Shown here: piece after piece, positions 1-8,215 of the stretch
How the letters are laid out: every line of letters starts with the position of its first letter
How positions within the stretch are numbered: position 1 is the stretch's first letter
Assembly: GCF_014698795.1 (NCBI RefSeq)
Contig: NZ_JACJTR010000018.1
Coordinates: forward strand, 62,001 to 126,000
Source of the DNA: Nostoc sp. FACHB-892
Lineage (GTDB): Bacteria > Cyanobacteriota > Cyanobacteriia > Cyanobacteriales > Nostocaceae
Direction: 5' to 3'
Length of the DNA: 64,000 bases
Notes under the pieces: generated by a model
Told to the model about the DNA's origin: nothing
Seen by the model: the letters and a program-made list of their open reading frames with translations, nothing else
The model's database searches: none
Made by a program: the position numbers and the translations under genes

Positions 1-26
1 GAAATTTTTGAAAAGAGAGTTGATAT

Positions 27-314
27 ATGAATTCCTTCAATAAAGACTGTTCAAATAACAATTTATTAAACCAGATACGTTATCAGCTTGATAGATTAGA
101 AATACATAATCCTAATCTTGCCAAGCTTTTATGCAAAATCATTCCATCTAACTGTCCTTTTGAAAGAACTGTGAAAGTTTTAGGGCGAACTCTTTTTCAC
201 ATTCCACCATTGTGTAAAATCAACCCCCTTTATGAACAAATAGTTGGTCTTCGTTACAAGTGTTTATTATATTTAGTAGATGAATGTGGTGAAGATGCGA
301 CTAGGTATTGTTAA
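27..314 (+). CDS. Mo-dependent nitrogenase C-terminal domain protein
   Basis: A 95-residue protein made almost entirely of the Mo-dependent nitrogenase C-terminal (Mo-nitro_C) domain. The recognisable blocks are IIPSNCPFER, GRTLFHIPPLCKINPLYEQ and the C-terminal DECGED. Conserved cysteines lie in the CPFER and PPLCK segments and near the C-terminus. Despite its name, this cyanobacterial family is not a nitrogenase subunit, and stand-alone members of about 90-120 residues are common in Nostocales. The biochemical role is unknown. The gene starts at ATG after a purine-rich stretch (GAGAG) a few bases upstream. The left neighbour lies outside the window, so operon context cannot be judged. Family assignment is confident; function is not known. 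Confidence 0.85.
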   Translation: MNSFNKDCSNNNLLNQIRYQLDRLEIHNPNLAKLLCKIIPSNCPFERTVKVLGRTLFHIPPLCKINPLYEQIVGLRYKCLLYLVDECGEDATRYC

Positions 315-545
315 ATTGAGATTTTCTTTAAAATAAATATAAAGTAGTTAGGAACAATATTGGAGTTCTGTAAATTATAACTCCTAACAGGATTTTCAGT
401 ATTTGACATCAATTTTCATCAAGCTTGCGCTAATTGGAATATTGACTGTAAAGACCTCTACTTTAACTGTCATATCAGGTTATATCCGCTTAATGAGTAA
501 GAAGGGCGATCGCTTGCAAGATATTGGCTATGGAGCTTATAAGTC

Positions 546-586
546 TATGTTTTAGCTGATTTCGTTGTCTACTCAGCTAAAACATA
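546..586. repeat. 14-bp perfect inverted repeat (hairpin)
   Basis: TATGTTTTAGCTGA (546-559) is perfectly complemented by TCAGCTAAAACATA (573-586) around a 13-base spacer. No T-tract follows on either strand, so it is not a classical terminator. It could be a regulatory palindrome, a cruciform or the trace of a small element. Confidence 0.6.
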
Positions 587-1084
587 ACAATTATCAAAAT
601 AATTGTTAAGAGTAAACTGTAATTTTAAATATAATAAGCTACTGGCATTCGATTTTTGAATTATTCGTAAAAAGTTAGCTCCCCGACAATTTTTATGAAG
701 TTTATGAAGTAGGGGATCTGGACACCGGGGATTTTCACAAAATAATCAATGCGTAACGAAACTTACCCCGTTATCATGTATTAGTCATATTTTAATGCAT
801 CGCCAAAAAGAGGGATACTATTTTTCCATCTTAAGATAGATATATTGATAAAGCTATTAGTATTTACTTCTACAGTCAATAAGGCATAGGCTTTAGACTT
901 ATATTATTATATATTTAATAATTCCTGATTTATATTGCAAAACTTCCACTTATGATTATTATGCTCAAAATCTTCTGGTAAACTCTTTTGTCTAACTTTT
1001 GGATTCAGCATTTATCCCATATGGTAGAAAGAATTGTTAATAAAAGTTGATAACTTAGACACAAGTGAGATTATTGAGGCAGTA

Positions 1085-1135
1085 ATGAGTATTATTGCTT
1101 AAATAATTTTAGGGCTTTTAGCAGGTGCGATAGAG
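1085..1135 (+). pseudogene. Remnant of a YeaQ/YmgE (GlsB)-like small membrane protein gene
   Basis: Translation from the ATG gives MSIIA, an in-frame TAA, then IILGLLAGAI. This matches the N-terminus of the small GlsB/YeaQ/YmgE transglycosylase-associated membrane family, which typically reads M-x-I-[IL]-A-W-[IV]-[IV]-L-G-L-[IL]-A-G-A. The stop sits where the family has Trp. The similarity ends after about 16 codons, and no glycine-rich transmembrane continuation follows. It is a short decayed fragment; the call rests on motif memory only. Confidence 0.45.
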
Positions 1136-1200
1136 TATCCGCCCGCCATAGGCGATGTTTATCAATTCTGTAAAATAATAATTTCTGGAAGTGTAAATCT

Positions 1201-1893
1201 ATGTTTTTTCACAAAAAAGAGCCTATTCATGCAGTTAACGTAACTGAACCAAACCCTCGTTTTGCTCAGTTACTTTTAGAGCAGTTTGGCGGAGCTACTG
1301 GAGAACTTAGTGCAGCACTTCAATACTGGGTTCAATCATTCCATGTAGAAAATGCTGGAATCAGAGATATGCTCCAAGACATTGCAATTGAGGAATTCAG
1401 CCATTTAGAAATGGTTGGCAAACTCATTGAAGCTCATACTAAGAATACGGATCAAACAGAGGCTTATAAAAGTACTTTGTTTGCAGTCCGAGGGATAGGG
1501 CCTCATTTTCTAGATAGTCAGGGTAATGCTTGGACTGCAAGTTACTTGAATGAAGGCGGAGATGTAGTGCGTGATTTGAGAGCTAACGTTGCAGCTGAAG
1601 CTGGCGCTCGTCAGACTTACGAAGAGTTAATTAAGTTGGCAACTGACAAAGGAACCCAAGAGACTTTAGTCCATCTGTTAACACGAGAAATTTCTCATAC
1701 CCAGATGTTTATGAAAGCTCTAGATTCGCTAGGTAAGTTGACAGATCCGTTCTTTGGTAATATTAAGCCAGATGAAACTGTTGCTCTCTACTACAACCTA
1801 TCTACAAACGGAAATGGTCAAGATGAGCGTGGCCCTTGGAATTCTGAACCAACATTCAAATATATTGCTAATCCCTTAGAAAGCCACTCTTAA
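1201..1893 (+). CDS. Manganese catalase (non-haem)
   Basis: A 230-residue dimanganese catalase of the ferritin-like fold, which converts hydrogen peroxide to water and oxygen. The expected metal ligands are visible: Glu35 (GATGELSAA), Glu65 and His68 (AIEEFSHLEM), Glu133 (AAEAGAR) and His166 (EISHTQMF). It belongs to the short cyanobacterial class, comparable in length to the KatA/KatB-type mini-catalases of Nostoc/Anabaena, which lack the long C-terminal tail of the Lactobacillus enzyme. The ATG start gives the canonical N-terminus MFFHKKEP; no strong Shine-Dalgarno sequence precedes it. It stands alone and is followed by a good intrinsic terminator. It is likely cytoplasmic and part of oxidative or desiccation stress defence. 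Confidence 0.93.
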   Translation: MFFHKKEPIHAVNVTEPNPRFAQLLLEQFGGATGELSAALQYWVQSFHVENAGIRDMLQDIAIEEFSHLEMVGKLIEAHTKNTDQTEAYKSTLFAVRGIGPHFLDSQGNAWTASYLNEGGDVVRDLRANVAAEAGARQTYEELIKLATDKGTQETLVHLLTREISHTQMFMKALDSLGKLTDPFFGNIKPDETVALYYNLSTNGNGQDERGPWNSEPTFKYIANPLESHS

Positions 1894-1968
1894 CTCCACC
1901 AGTTAGAGCTTAGGTTAATTTCAGGTGAAGGGATTTTGGTTAAATTATTTGAAAGCTCCCTATTCTCT

Positions 1969-1998
1969 GGTGGGCAAACAGCCCACCTTCTTTTCTTT
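1969..1998 (+). terminator. Intrinsic terminator after manganese catalase
   Basis: GGTGGGC (1969-1975), loop AAACA, GCCCACC (1981-1987), followed by a pyrimidine/T-rich run. It lies about 75 bases after the catalase stop. Confidence 0.75.
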
Positions 1999-2311
1999 AC
2001 CAATGTTTAAACTATTTGTCTACATTAGGTAGTTTTTAGGGAGAATTTAGCTTTATCCAAACCTATGGCAATCCTAAATCATCCGTGAACAAGATTCTCC
2101 GGTTTTAGAGAAGTGGAGAATCTGATTCGAGAAGCATTTGCTGATATTCATTACCTTGAACATATATCTCTGGATCACAGAGAATAACTATTATTAATTA
2201 AGCCATACTGAAGAAGTCAGAGCGATCGCCTCTTCAATATCTACCCCGACGTTTCTGAATTCAGAAATAAATTCAACTCAAAATCAAAACTAAAACTCAG
2301 GAGATTGATTT

Positions 2312-3052
2312 GTGATTGTCAACGCTACGCAAAATGGTTGGGAAGTCATTTATCATCGGGCCCATGCTTTATTAGCGGCTCAACTGGCGGGCCAATGGCG
2401 ACGCAAGGATGCGCCAGCAAGGTTATATGAAACGATAGCTGCAATTTCCCATCACGATGATCTAGAAAAAGAGTGGGAAGAAGACAATCTTACTGAAGCC
2501 GGTGCGCCAAAGGACTTTCTGCTGTCCTCAAAGGCCGATGTACGTGCTGGCATCCAGAAATTGGCTAATTTGGCAAAGAATGCCCTTTATCGTGGACGAT
2601 GGGTAGCTCTATTAATTTCCATGCATATCAGCCGTTTAAATGAGCCAAGCCGGGGTCAATTTCCAGAACTAGACAAACTGTTGGATGAGCAACTTGAAAA
2701 TCAGCAACGTTTGCGGAAAGGACTAGGCATCAAAAAGGAAGAAGTTGATGCAGCTTATGCATTTATGCAGTGGTGCGATCGCCTTTCTCTTATCTTATGT
2801 CAGCAAGAACTACCTGATGATGAGCGGTTTTTAGAAATTAGCAAGGGTCCTGAAGGTCAACGCTATGACATCATGCAACGCAGTGATAACTTGGTTGTTG
2901 TTAAACCCTGGCCCTTCCAAGACGATAAATTTACAGTCAACGTCGAAGCTTGCGAACTCTCCCAGGTGAAATTTGATAGTAATACCGAATTAACTCAAGC
3001 ACTACAAGAAGCTCCCATCAAGGTACTAGAGTGGACATTCGTTAAGAGTTAG
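2312..3052 (+). CDS. DUF3891 family protein
   Basis: A 246-residue protein that I recognise as the DUF3891 family from its N-terminal H-x-x-x-L-A-AQLAG-x-W pattern followed by ISHHDDL. Histidines and aspartates at about residues 16-17 and 50-53 (HRAHALLAAQ; ISHHDD) suggest a helical HD-like metal-binding arrangement, but no activity is established. Translation starts at GTG, chosen because a CAGGAG Shine-Dalgarno sequence lies about 9 bases upstream and homologues begin MI-V-N. A GC-rich hairpin terminator closes the gene. The neighbouring metal-related operon begins beyond that terminator, so this gene is probably transcribed alone. Confidence 0.8.
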   Translation: MIVNATQNGWEVIYHRAHALLAAQLAGQWRRKDAPARLYETIAAISHHDDLEKEWEEDNLTEAGAPKDFLLSSKADVRAGIQKLANLAKNALYRGRWVALLISMHISRLNEPSRGQFPELDKLLDEQLENQQRLRKGLGIKKEEVDAAYAFMQWCDRLSLILCQQELPDDERFLEISKGPEGQRYDIMQRSDNLVVVKPWPFQDDKFTVNVEACELSQVKFDSNTELTQALQEAPIKVLEWTFVKS

Positions 3053-3081
3053 ATAGTTGTCGCCACCATAGTCAGTAATTC

Positions 3082-3104
3082 AAGCCTCCGTCTGGGGGCT
3101 TTTG
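3082..3104 (+). terminator. Intrinsic terminator after DUF3891 gene
   Basis: AAGCCTCC / GGGGGCTT stem (one T-G pair) with loop GTCT, followed by TTTTG. It separates the DUF3891 gene from the downstream Zur-type operator. Confidence 0.7.
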
Positions 3105-3164
3105 GTATTGGAATTTCTCTGGTATTCACTGTAGAAATTTACTCACTCATATTTGCAAATTCAC

Positions 3165-3179
3165 TGAAAATGATTATCA
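3165..3179. promoter_or_regulatory. Zur-type operator box
   Basis: TGAAAATGATTATCA matches the 7-1-7 palindrome TGAWAATNATTWTCA that I recall for cyanobacterial Zur (zinc uptake regulator) at every position. It lies immediately upstream of the GTPase-like gene start at 3187, so a bound repressor would cover the promoter or start region. A Zur role fits the metal-handling character of the downstream genes. Fur cannot be excluded from sequence alone. Confidence 0.75.
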
Positions 3180-3186
3180 TTTGAAA

Positions 3187-3963
3187 ATGAGTGTACCAAT
3201 CATAACTGTCGTTGCTGGCCCAGCTGGATGTGGCAAAACTACTTGGATTTGCCAACAAATGTCTAATACTGCCTCTAGTGAAAACGTAATTTATTTTAGT
3301 CTTGGCACTGGGAATATTCCCATTGATCAGACACGCGTGGCTGCGGAATTCCCAGAGTTAAAAGTCTTTGGGGATGGGCAAGAAGTTGAGTTTCTCAACC
3401 AGCTAGTAGCAGCAGAAATTGTCTACATTGAACTTGGATTTTACTTGGAATTAGGGGCAATTGAGCAAATATTAGACAACTTATCTTACAAAGCGATCGC
3501 CATCCTACCATCCCACCTCAAAGATTCCGAATATCATACCTGGGCAGAGAAAATTATCACTGGCGCAGATGTAGATAGTAGCATTGCCCAAACCCAACTA
3601 TGGCGTGCGCCAACCAGTAGTCAAGTTATCGACGAGGACAGTTTAAACGAGTTTTGGTACGAAATCACCCACGGCGCTTACGGCCAAGTTTCCCGTGCTA
3701 AGGGAATTTTTGATGTTGCTGATGGACGTTCACTATACGCAGATTTTGTGGCGGGTATACCAGCAACTGATTTTTTAGAATTAGACTTACCACGCCATTT
3801 AGAAGGTAGACCACAGCGCTTTAGTGGAATGGAAGTATTGGGACCAAGCTTGGATAAATCTGCAATTAGACAAACCTTGCAAGATTGCTATTTATCAGAA
3901 ACTGCGATCGCACAATACCAAGAACAGGTAAAACAAATTTTAATTGAGGAGAGTATAGAGTGA
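3187..3963 (+). CDS. COG0523/CobW-like P-loop protein, probable zinc-responsive metallochaperone
   Basis: About 258 residues with an N-terminal Walker A motif GPAGCGKTT at residues 11-19. A middle region follows with several acidic segments, and the C-terminal half resembles the CobW C-terminal domain found with COG0523 GTPases. It lacks an obvious CxCC metal motif. COG0523 proteins are NTP-dependent metal chaperones, and Zur-regulated members act under zinc limitation. A perfect Zur-type box directly precedes the gene. I prefer ATG 3187 over TTG 3181 because the protein then begins MSVPIITVVAG and the operator stays outside the reading frame. No Shine-Dalgarno sequence is evident. The stop overlaps the next gene's GTG start (GTGA), indicating translational coupling. 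The exact subfamily is uncertain. Confidence 0.72.
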   Translation: MSVPIITVVAGPAGCGKTTWICQQMSNTASSENVIYFSLGTGNIPIDQTRVAAEFPELKVFGDGQEVEFLNQLVAAEIVYIELGFYLELGAIEQILDNLSYKAIAILPSHLKDSEYHTWAEKIITGADVDSSIAQTQLWRAPTSSQVIDEDSLNEFWYEITHGAYGQVSRAKGIFDVADGRSLYADFVAGIPATDFLELDLPRHLEGRPQRFSGMEVLGPSLDKSAIRQTLQDCYLSETAIAQYQEQVKQILIEESIE

Positions 3964-4772
3964 AAATCGCGGTCATGTCATGTATTCATGGCAACTATGA
4001 AGCATTGGATGCGGTATTGTTAGATAGCGATCGCCAAAAAGCTGAGAAAATCTTTTGTCTTGGCGATTTGGTAGGATATGGGCCCTATCCAAATGCTGTA
4101 GTTGAACAAATTCGTTCCCTTGATATTCCCACTTGCGCGGGATGTTGGGATGAAGATATTGTAGAGGGGCTGAATGCTTGTGATTGCAGTTATCCCTCCT
4201 TATTGGCTGAAAAACGTGGCAAAATTGCTCACGAGTGGACAAATAACGAAATTTATTCAGAACACCGCGAATTCTTAAGCCAATTACCCCATAGTTTACG
4301 TGAGGGAAATTTGGCATTTGTTCATGGTAGTCCTCACAGCAATCACGAATATTTATTACCAGAACTTGATGCTTATGCAGCCTTAGAGCGAGTACTTTCC
4401 ACAGAAGCGGATGTGCTATTTTGTGGACATACTCATGTACCTTATGTGCGTAACTTGGATGCAGGTAGTTTACAAGTTCGTATCAAAGGTGAGGCAGCTG
4501 ATGAACAGTTACTCAATTTCACTACGTCCCTCAAGCGAATTATTAATGTAGGTTCCGTGGGAGAACCTCGACACGGACGACCAAATGCGACATATGTGAT
4601 TTATGATACAGATAGTCAAGAAGTGAATTTGCGGGAAGTACCTTACGATTATCAAAAAACCTGTGCGGCAATTATTGAAAAGGGTTTACCGCCAGTTTTT
4701 GCTTGGCGTTTGGCGCAAGGATTGGAATTTGCAGAAAGGGCTGATGACCCGACTCATGTTTGTACGAGATAA
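3960..4772 (+). CDS. Calcineurin-fold metallophosphoesterase-family protein with Cys-substituted metal site
   Basis: A 270-residue protein of the YfcE/MJ0936-like metallophosphoesterase family. The family blocks are visible: an N-terminal S-x-x-H-G-N, LGDLVGYGP (Asp36), FVHGSPHS, and CGHTHVPY. Two canonical ligands are changed: the first-block Asp is Cys8 (SCIHGN instead of SDIHGN), and the GN[HD] Asn is Cys62 (AGCWDED). Further cysteines at 59, 74 and 76 cluster nearby. This looks like a retuned metal site rather than simple decay, possibly favouring zinc, but that is inference. The GTG start overlaps the preceding gene by four bases, so the two genes form one Zur-boxed operon. It is probably cytoplasmic; the substrate is unknown. 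Confidence 0.8.
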   Translation: MKIAVMSCIHGNYEALDAVLLDSDRQKAEKIFCLGDLVGYGPYPNAVVEQIRSLDIPTCAGCWDEDIVEGLNACDCSYPSLLAEKRGKIAHEWTNNEIYSEHREFLSQLPHSLREGNLAFVHGSPHSNHEYLLPELDAYAALERVLSTEADVLFCGHTHVPYVRNLDAGSLQVRIKGEAADEQLLNFTTSLKRIINVGSVGEPRHGRPNATYVIYDTDSQEVNLREVPYDYQKTCAAIIEKGLPPVFAWRLAQGLEFAERADDPTHVCTR

Positions 4773-4867
4773 AGGGAAGTCGGGAAAATGCAAGGGAGAA
4801 GAGTTTTCCCCTCTGCCTTTTTTCAATGCCTAATCTAAAAACTAAAATCTAAAATACCAAAATTGAT

Positions 4868-5617
4868 ATGAGTAAATGGGCGATTTTGAGCGGTATTGAA
4901 GGGAATCTGGCAGCTTATGAAGCTGTGATGACAGATATTAAGCGTCAGGGTAATGCTGTAGAGGCTTTGTATATTTTGGGTGATTTGGTGGGACCCAGAC
5001 CAGAAGCGGAAAAATTAGTAAACCGGGTGCGTAACCCGCAACCTGGAGAGTTAGAACCTTTGATTTGTAAAGGTTGGTGGGAAGAACAGTGTTTTATCCT
5101 ACATGGTCTTGGCCCGACTAAAGAAGCGACTGATTTGATGGCTAAATATGGGGGAGAAACAGTTAAGTTGCTGTGGCAGTCTGTTTCTCGCCAGACGGTG
5201 CAATGGTTGAGAACACTAGACTTTGGTTTTTTTGAACTGGATTGTTTACTAATTCACGGCACAACAGTAGCGGTTGACGAGGAACTAACACCAGAAACTC
5301 ACCCTATTATCATGTGCGATCGCCTATCACGGATGCAAGCAAATAATTTGTTCTGCGGTCGTTCTAGTTTAGCTTTTCAATATCAATTACAAGCAGGTTC
5401 TATCGTTACAAGCATAATTACTCTTGATAGTCAAGCATTTCCCAAAACCATGAAAATTTCCCCGCGTCAAGTGATTGGGGTGGGTAATGTGGGACGAATA
5501 CCTACTGAAGCAAAATACACCCTTTATACACCAACTACAAACCATCTGGAATTTAGGACTGTGCGCTACGGTGTCAGCAAGGGATTTCAGGTATCAACTA
5601 AAGCAGTTTCTTACTAG
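4868..5617 (+). CDS. Degenerate calcineurin-fold (metallophosphoesterase-like) protein
   Basis: A 249-residue paralogue-like protein of the preceding gene, sharing the fold landmarks LGDLVG (Asp39), LLIHGT and a glycine-rich C-terminal block. Most catalytic ligands are gone: the first block reads SGIEGN in place of SDIHGN, the GNHD block is CKGWWEEQC (residues 67-75), and the final GHTH is replaced by CGRSS. Hydrolysis by the usual two-metal mechanism is therefore unlikely. It starts at ATG 95 bases after the upstream stop and could belong to the same Zur-responsive transcript. It may act as a regulatory or binding partner of its neighbour, or be a pseudoenzyme. Its intact reading frame argues for retained function. 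Confidence 0.72.
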   Translation: MSKWAILSGIEGNLAAYEAVMTDIKRQGNAVEALYILGDLVGPRPEAEKLVNRVRNPQPGELEPLICKGWWEEQCFILHGLGPTKEATDLMAKYGGETVKLLWQSVSRQTVQWLRTLDFGFFELDCLLIHGTTVAVDEELTPETHPIIMCDRLSRMQANNLFCGRSSLAFQYQLQAGSIVTSIITLDSQAFPKTMKISPRQVIGVGNVGRIPTEAKYTLYTPTTNHLEFRTVRYGVSKGFQVSTKAVSY

Positions 5618-5625
5618 GCAAGAAA

Positions 5626-5656
5626 GAGCCAGAGAAATAACTCTCTGGCTCAAAGC
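5626..5656 (-). terminator. Hairpin terminator downstream of psaK
   Basis: GAGCCAGAGA (5626-5635) pairs perfectly with TCTCTGGCTC (5642-5651). On the minus strand the stem is followed by TTTCTT, so it most likely terminates psaK; it also sits just beyond the convergent 4868-5617 gene. Confidence 0.65.
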
Positions 5657-5701
5657 TGGAGACAAAATAATCATCAAATAAAGGCTAACTTGGGTAATAA
5701 C

Positions 5702-5962
5702 CTAAATTCTTCCCAGGTTATGCAGCCCTAAGACAACGCCCACTCCTAAAATATGACCAAAGGCGGTAGTTGCTAAAAGGGCTGGTAAACCAAAACCACC
5801 AAATAGATTGGCTGAGGGTAGTCCTGGTTCTGCGTTAGGATATTTGATGGTAGATTTACCAAAGGCAATGGCAACGATATTAACGATAATGATAATCAGA
5901 GCGACCGTTGGACTCCATTGCAGAGGTGTGGTTGCAGCAGCGAGTAAGGTTGAAGTAAACAC
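5702..5962 (-). CDS. psaK: Photosystem I reaction centre subunit X (PsaK)
   Basis: An 86-residue membrane protein with two hydrophobic helices (about residues 17-35 and 55-80) separated by a short hydrophilic loop containing KYPNAEPGLPSANLFGGFGLPA. That segment is diagnostic for PsaK, the peripheral PSI subunit at the rim of PsaA that helps bind antenna chlorophyll and takes part in state changes and IsiA association. Length is normal for the family. The start is ATG on the minus strand, giving MFTSTLLAA; the first residues may be a processed presequence, as in other cyanobacterial PsaK proteins. It is monocistronic, with a long upstream region and a hairpin terminator downstream. Cyanobacteria often encode several PsaK isoforms, and I cannot say which one this is. 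Confidence 0.93.
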   Translation of the reverse strand: MFTSTLLAAATTPLQWSPTVALIIIIVNIVAIAFGKSTIKYPNAEPGLPSANLFGGFGLPALLATTAFGHILGVGVVLGLHNLGRI

Positions 5963-6737
5963 CTGGTTTGCTCCTGAAATTTATTAATGATTGAAAACAT
6001 AATCTGAAACTTTCCGAAGCAAATTCCAGAAAGTACCCGATTTTGCATCAATATTTAACAGTTATTCTTATTACTTAATACAATATGAGTTCAGTGAGAT
6101 GAATTCAGGACTTATATCAAAATCGCCAAAAAGTTTAATTTATTGAACTAGTGTTTCTACAAAACACTGTGCGATCGCATAGTCTTTTCTAGAGAAGAAT
6201 TCGTAGAATATGTCAAAATCCTGGAATTGACTGTGGTAGATGATTGGAACCTCAGCAGCAGTTCTGCGTGTGGCTGCTTTTTCACTTCATCGAACTTACA
6301 TTAATTTATGCATCTATGGGATTATATCTGCACAAACAAGACGAAAACTATAAGACTTATCTATCAAAGGTATTAGATATTCTAAATTAATATAGCAATC
6401 TGAATTGAAATGAGAGAAAGTAGGGGAGCTAAAAGTACTTATTTCTATGCTTTTCAGCAATTTTGCTTCTTAAAAAGAATTTAAAATGTATGCACAACAT
6501 TACATGATTTACATCTATCAAAAGTATGAAATAGTAGTATAAATATTTTCTATATCTAAAGAAATTAAATATTTCTATTTAATCTAATAGTATACTTCTG
6601 GCAGAAGATGTAAAAGAATATTAGGCATAGTAAATTAAAATCAATATTAATCAAGGTTCCTAAAGAATACAGGCAAGTGTGCTATACACGAGTTTGGAAC
6701 AGCTTAAAACTTTGTTAAAATCAGCAACACACAAACT
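5963..6737. other. Intergenic region between psaK and glycosyltransferase
   Basis: This 775-base gap separates two divergent genes and should carry both promoters. No gene is supported. A small hairpin at 6254-6278 (AGCAGC / GCTGCT) is followed by a T-run on the plus strand, so a short transcript could end there. The stretch 6480-6740 is strongly AT-rich. Confidence 0.4.
6254..6282 (+). terminator. Possible orphan terminator
   Basis: AGCAGC (6254-6259), 13-base loop, GCTGCT (6273-6278), then TTTTT. No annotated gene ends here, so it could close a small unannotated RNA. It is weak because the stem is only six base pairs. Confidence 0.35.
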
Positions 6738-8111
6738 ATGAACTCTATCACCGAAAAACGTATCGCCTTGATTTCCGTCCACGGAGACCCGGCGATTGAA
6801 ATAGGGAAAGAAGAAGCTGGGGGACAAAACGTTTATGTGCGTAATGTGGGTGAAGCACTAGCGCAGCTGGGATGGCAAGTTGATATGTTTACTCGCAAAG
6901 TGAGTCTGGAGCAAGACTCGATTGTTGAACACAGCGAGAATTGCCGCACTATTCGTTTAAAAGCTGGCCCCCTTGAGTTTGTGCCGCGAGATGATATTTT
7001 TGAATATCTGCCAGAATTTGTAGATAATTTCCTCAAATTTCAATTAAAAAATGACGTTACATACCAGTTAGTTCACACTAACTATTGGCTCTCTAGTTGG
7101 GTAGGGATGGAGTTAAAGAAAATCCAAGAGAGTAAACAGGTTCACACCTACCACTCATTAGGAGCGGTAAAGTATAACACTATAGAAGATATTCCTCTGA
7201 TTGCTAGTGTGCGATTAGCAGTAGAAAAAGAGGTGTTGGAAATAGCAGAGCGAATTGTGGCAACAAGTCCGCAAGAACAGCAACATATGCGATCGCTAGT
7301 TTCCACTAAAGGCAATATCGATATCATTCCCTGCGGTACGGATATTCATCGGTTTGGTTCGATTGCACGAGAAGCAGCCAGGGCTGAATTAGGAATTGAC
7401 AAAGAAGCCAAAGTTGTATTATACGTAGGACGTTTTGATCCACGCAAAGGGATAGAAACCTTGGTGCGGGCAGTAAACCAGTCTGGGCTACGCGATTCTA
7501 AAAATCTCCAGCTAATTATTGGTGGTGGTAGTACTCCAGGTAACAGCGACGGGATTGAGCGCGATCGCATTGAGGCTATTATCAACGAATTGGGGATGAA
7601 CGAATTTACCACCCTTGCTGGTCGTCTCAGTCAAGATATTTTGCCAACTTATTACGCAGCTGCTGATGTTTGCGTTGTCCCCAGTCACTACGAACCTTTC
7701 GGACTAGTAGCGATCGAAGCAATGGCAAGCGGTACACCAGTAGTAGCAAGTGATGTCGGCGGACTTCAGTTTACTGTAGTTAATGAAGAAACTGGTTTAT
7801 TAGCACCACCACAAGATGTAGATGCCTTTGCATCTGCCATTGACCGAATTCTTTTAAATCCAGAATGGCGAGATGAATTGGGTAAAGCTGGTAGAAAGCG
7901 CGTCGAAACTAAGTTTAGCTGGGATGGTGTAGCACATCAATTGAGTGAACTTTACACCGAACTGTTGCAGCCACAATCAGTAGCATCAACAGCGAAAGAA
8001 CTAGTGGAGTCAACAGCCGAATTAGTGCAGTCAACTGCAAAAGAACTAGTGGAATCAACAGTTGAATTAGTGCAATCAACAACAAAAAAGCCAGCTTTGG
8101 TTGCTAAATAA
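6738..8111 (+). CDS. GT4-family glycosyltransferase (sucrose-phosphate-synthase/MshA-like)
   Basis: A 457-residue GT-B fold enzyme of glycosyltransferase family 4. The N-terminal acceptor domain has HGDP and EAGGQNVYVRNVGEAL (about residues 15-42), as in sucrose-phosphate synthase and MshA-like enzymes. The C-terminal domain has VGRFDPRKG, then SHYEPFGLVAIEAMASGTPVVAS with the E-x7-E motif that binds the nucleotide-sugar. Residues about 418-452 form a low-complexity tail in which a 15-residue unit STAKELVESTAELVQ is nearly repeated. This tail is absent from typical members and was probably added by local duplication. It transfers a sugar from a nucleotide sugar; sucrose metabolism is possible but not proven. 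The ATG start gives MNSITEKRIALISVHG. It is monocistronic. Confidence 0.78.
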   Translation: MNSITEKRIALISVHGDPAIEIGKEEAGGQNVYVRNVGEALAQLGWQVDMFTRKVSLEQDSIVEHSENCRTIRLKAGPLEFVPRDDIFEYLPEFVDNFLKFQLKNDVTYQLVHTNYWLSSWVGMELKKIQESKQVHTYHSLGAVKYNTIEDIPLIASVRLAVEKEVLEIAERIVATSPQEQQHMRSLVSTKGNIDIIPCGTDIHRFGSIAREAARAELGIDKEAKVVLYVGRFDPRKGIETLVRAVNQSGLRDSKNLQLIIGGGSTPGNSDGIERDRIEAIINELGMNEFTTLAGRLSQDILPTYYAAADVCVVPSHYEPFGLVAIEAMASGTPVVASDVGGLQFTVVNEETGLLAPPQDVDAFASAIDRILLNPEWRDELGKAGRKRVETKFSWDGVAHQLSELYTELLQPQSVASTAKELVESTAELVQSTAKELVESTVELVQSTTKKPALVAK

Positions 8112-8215
8112 TTCTCTTGCGTAACAGATAATGGTGAATGGGTAACTCGGAAGTAAGCAATAATTTTATTTTCCTAGTCCTCACTCACCATTACTCAATC
8201 ATTTATTGTGAACTA

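Larger units (their letters stand above)
315..1200. other. Gene-poor intergenic region with inverted repeat and gene remnant
   Basis: No intact gene is supported here. The region is AT-rich. It contains one HIP1 site, a 14-bp perfect inverted repeat at 546-559/573-586, and a short broken coding remnant at 1085-1135, both listed separately. The promoter of the downstream manganese catalase should lie in the last 100-200 bases, but I cannot pick convincing -35/-10 boxes. Confidence 0.5.

Noticed and set aside
27..314. Nitrogenase structural gene
   Set aside because: Only the small Mo-nitro_C domain is present. It lacks the P-cluster and FeMo-co binding regions of NifD/NifK.
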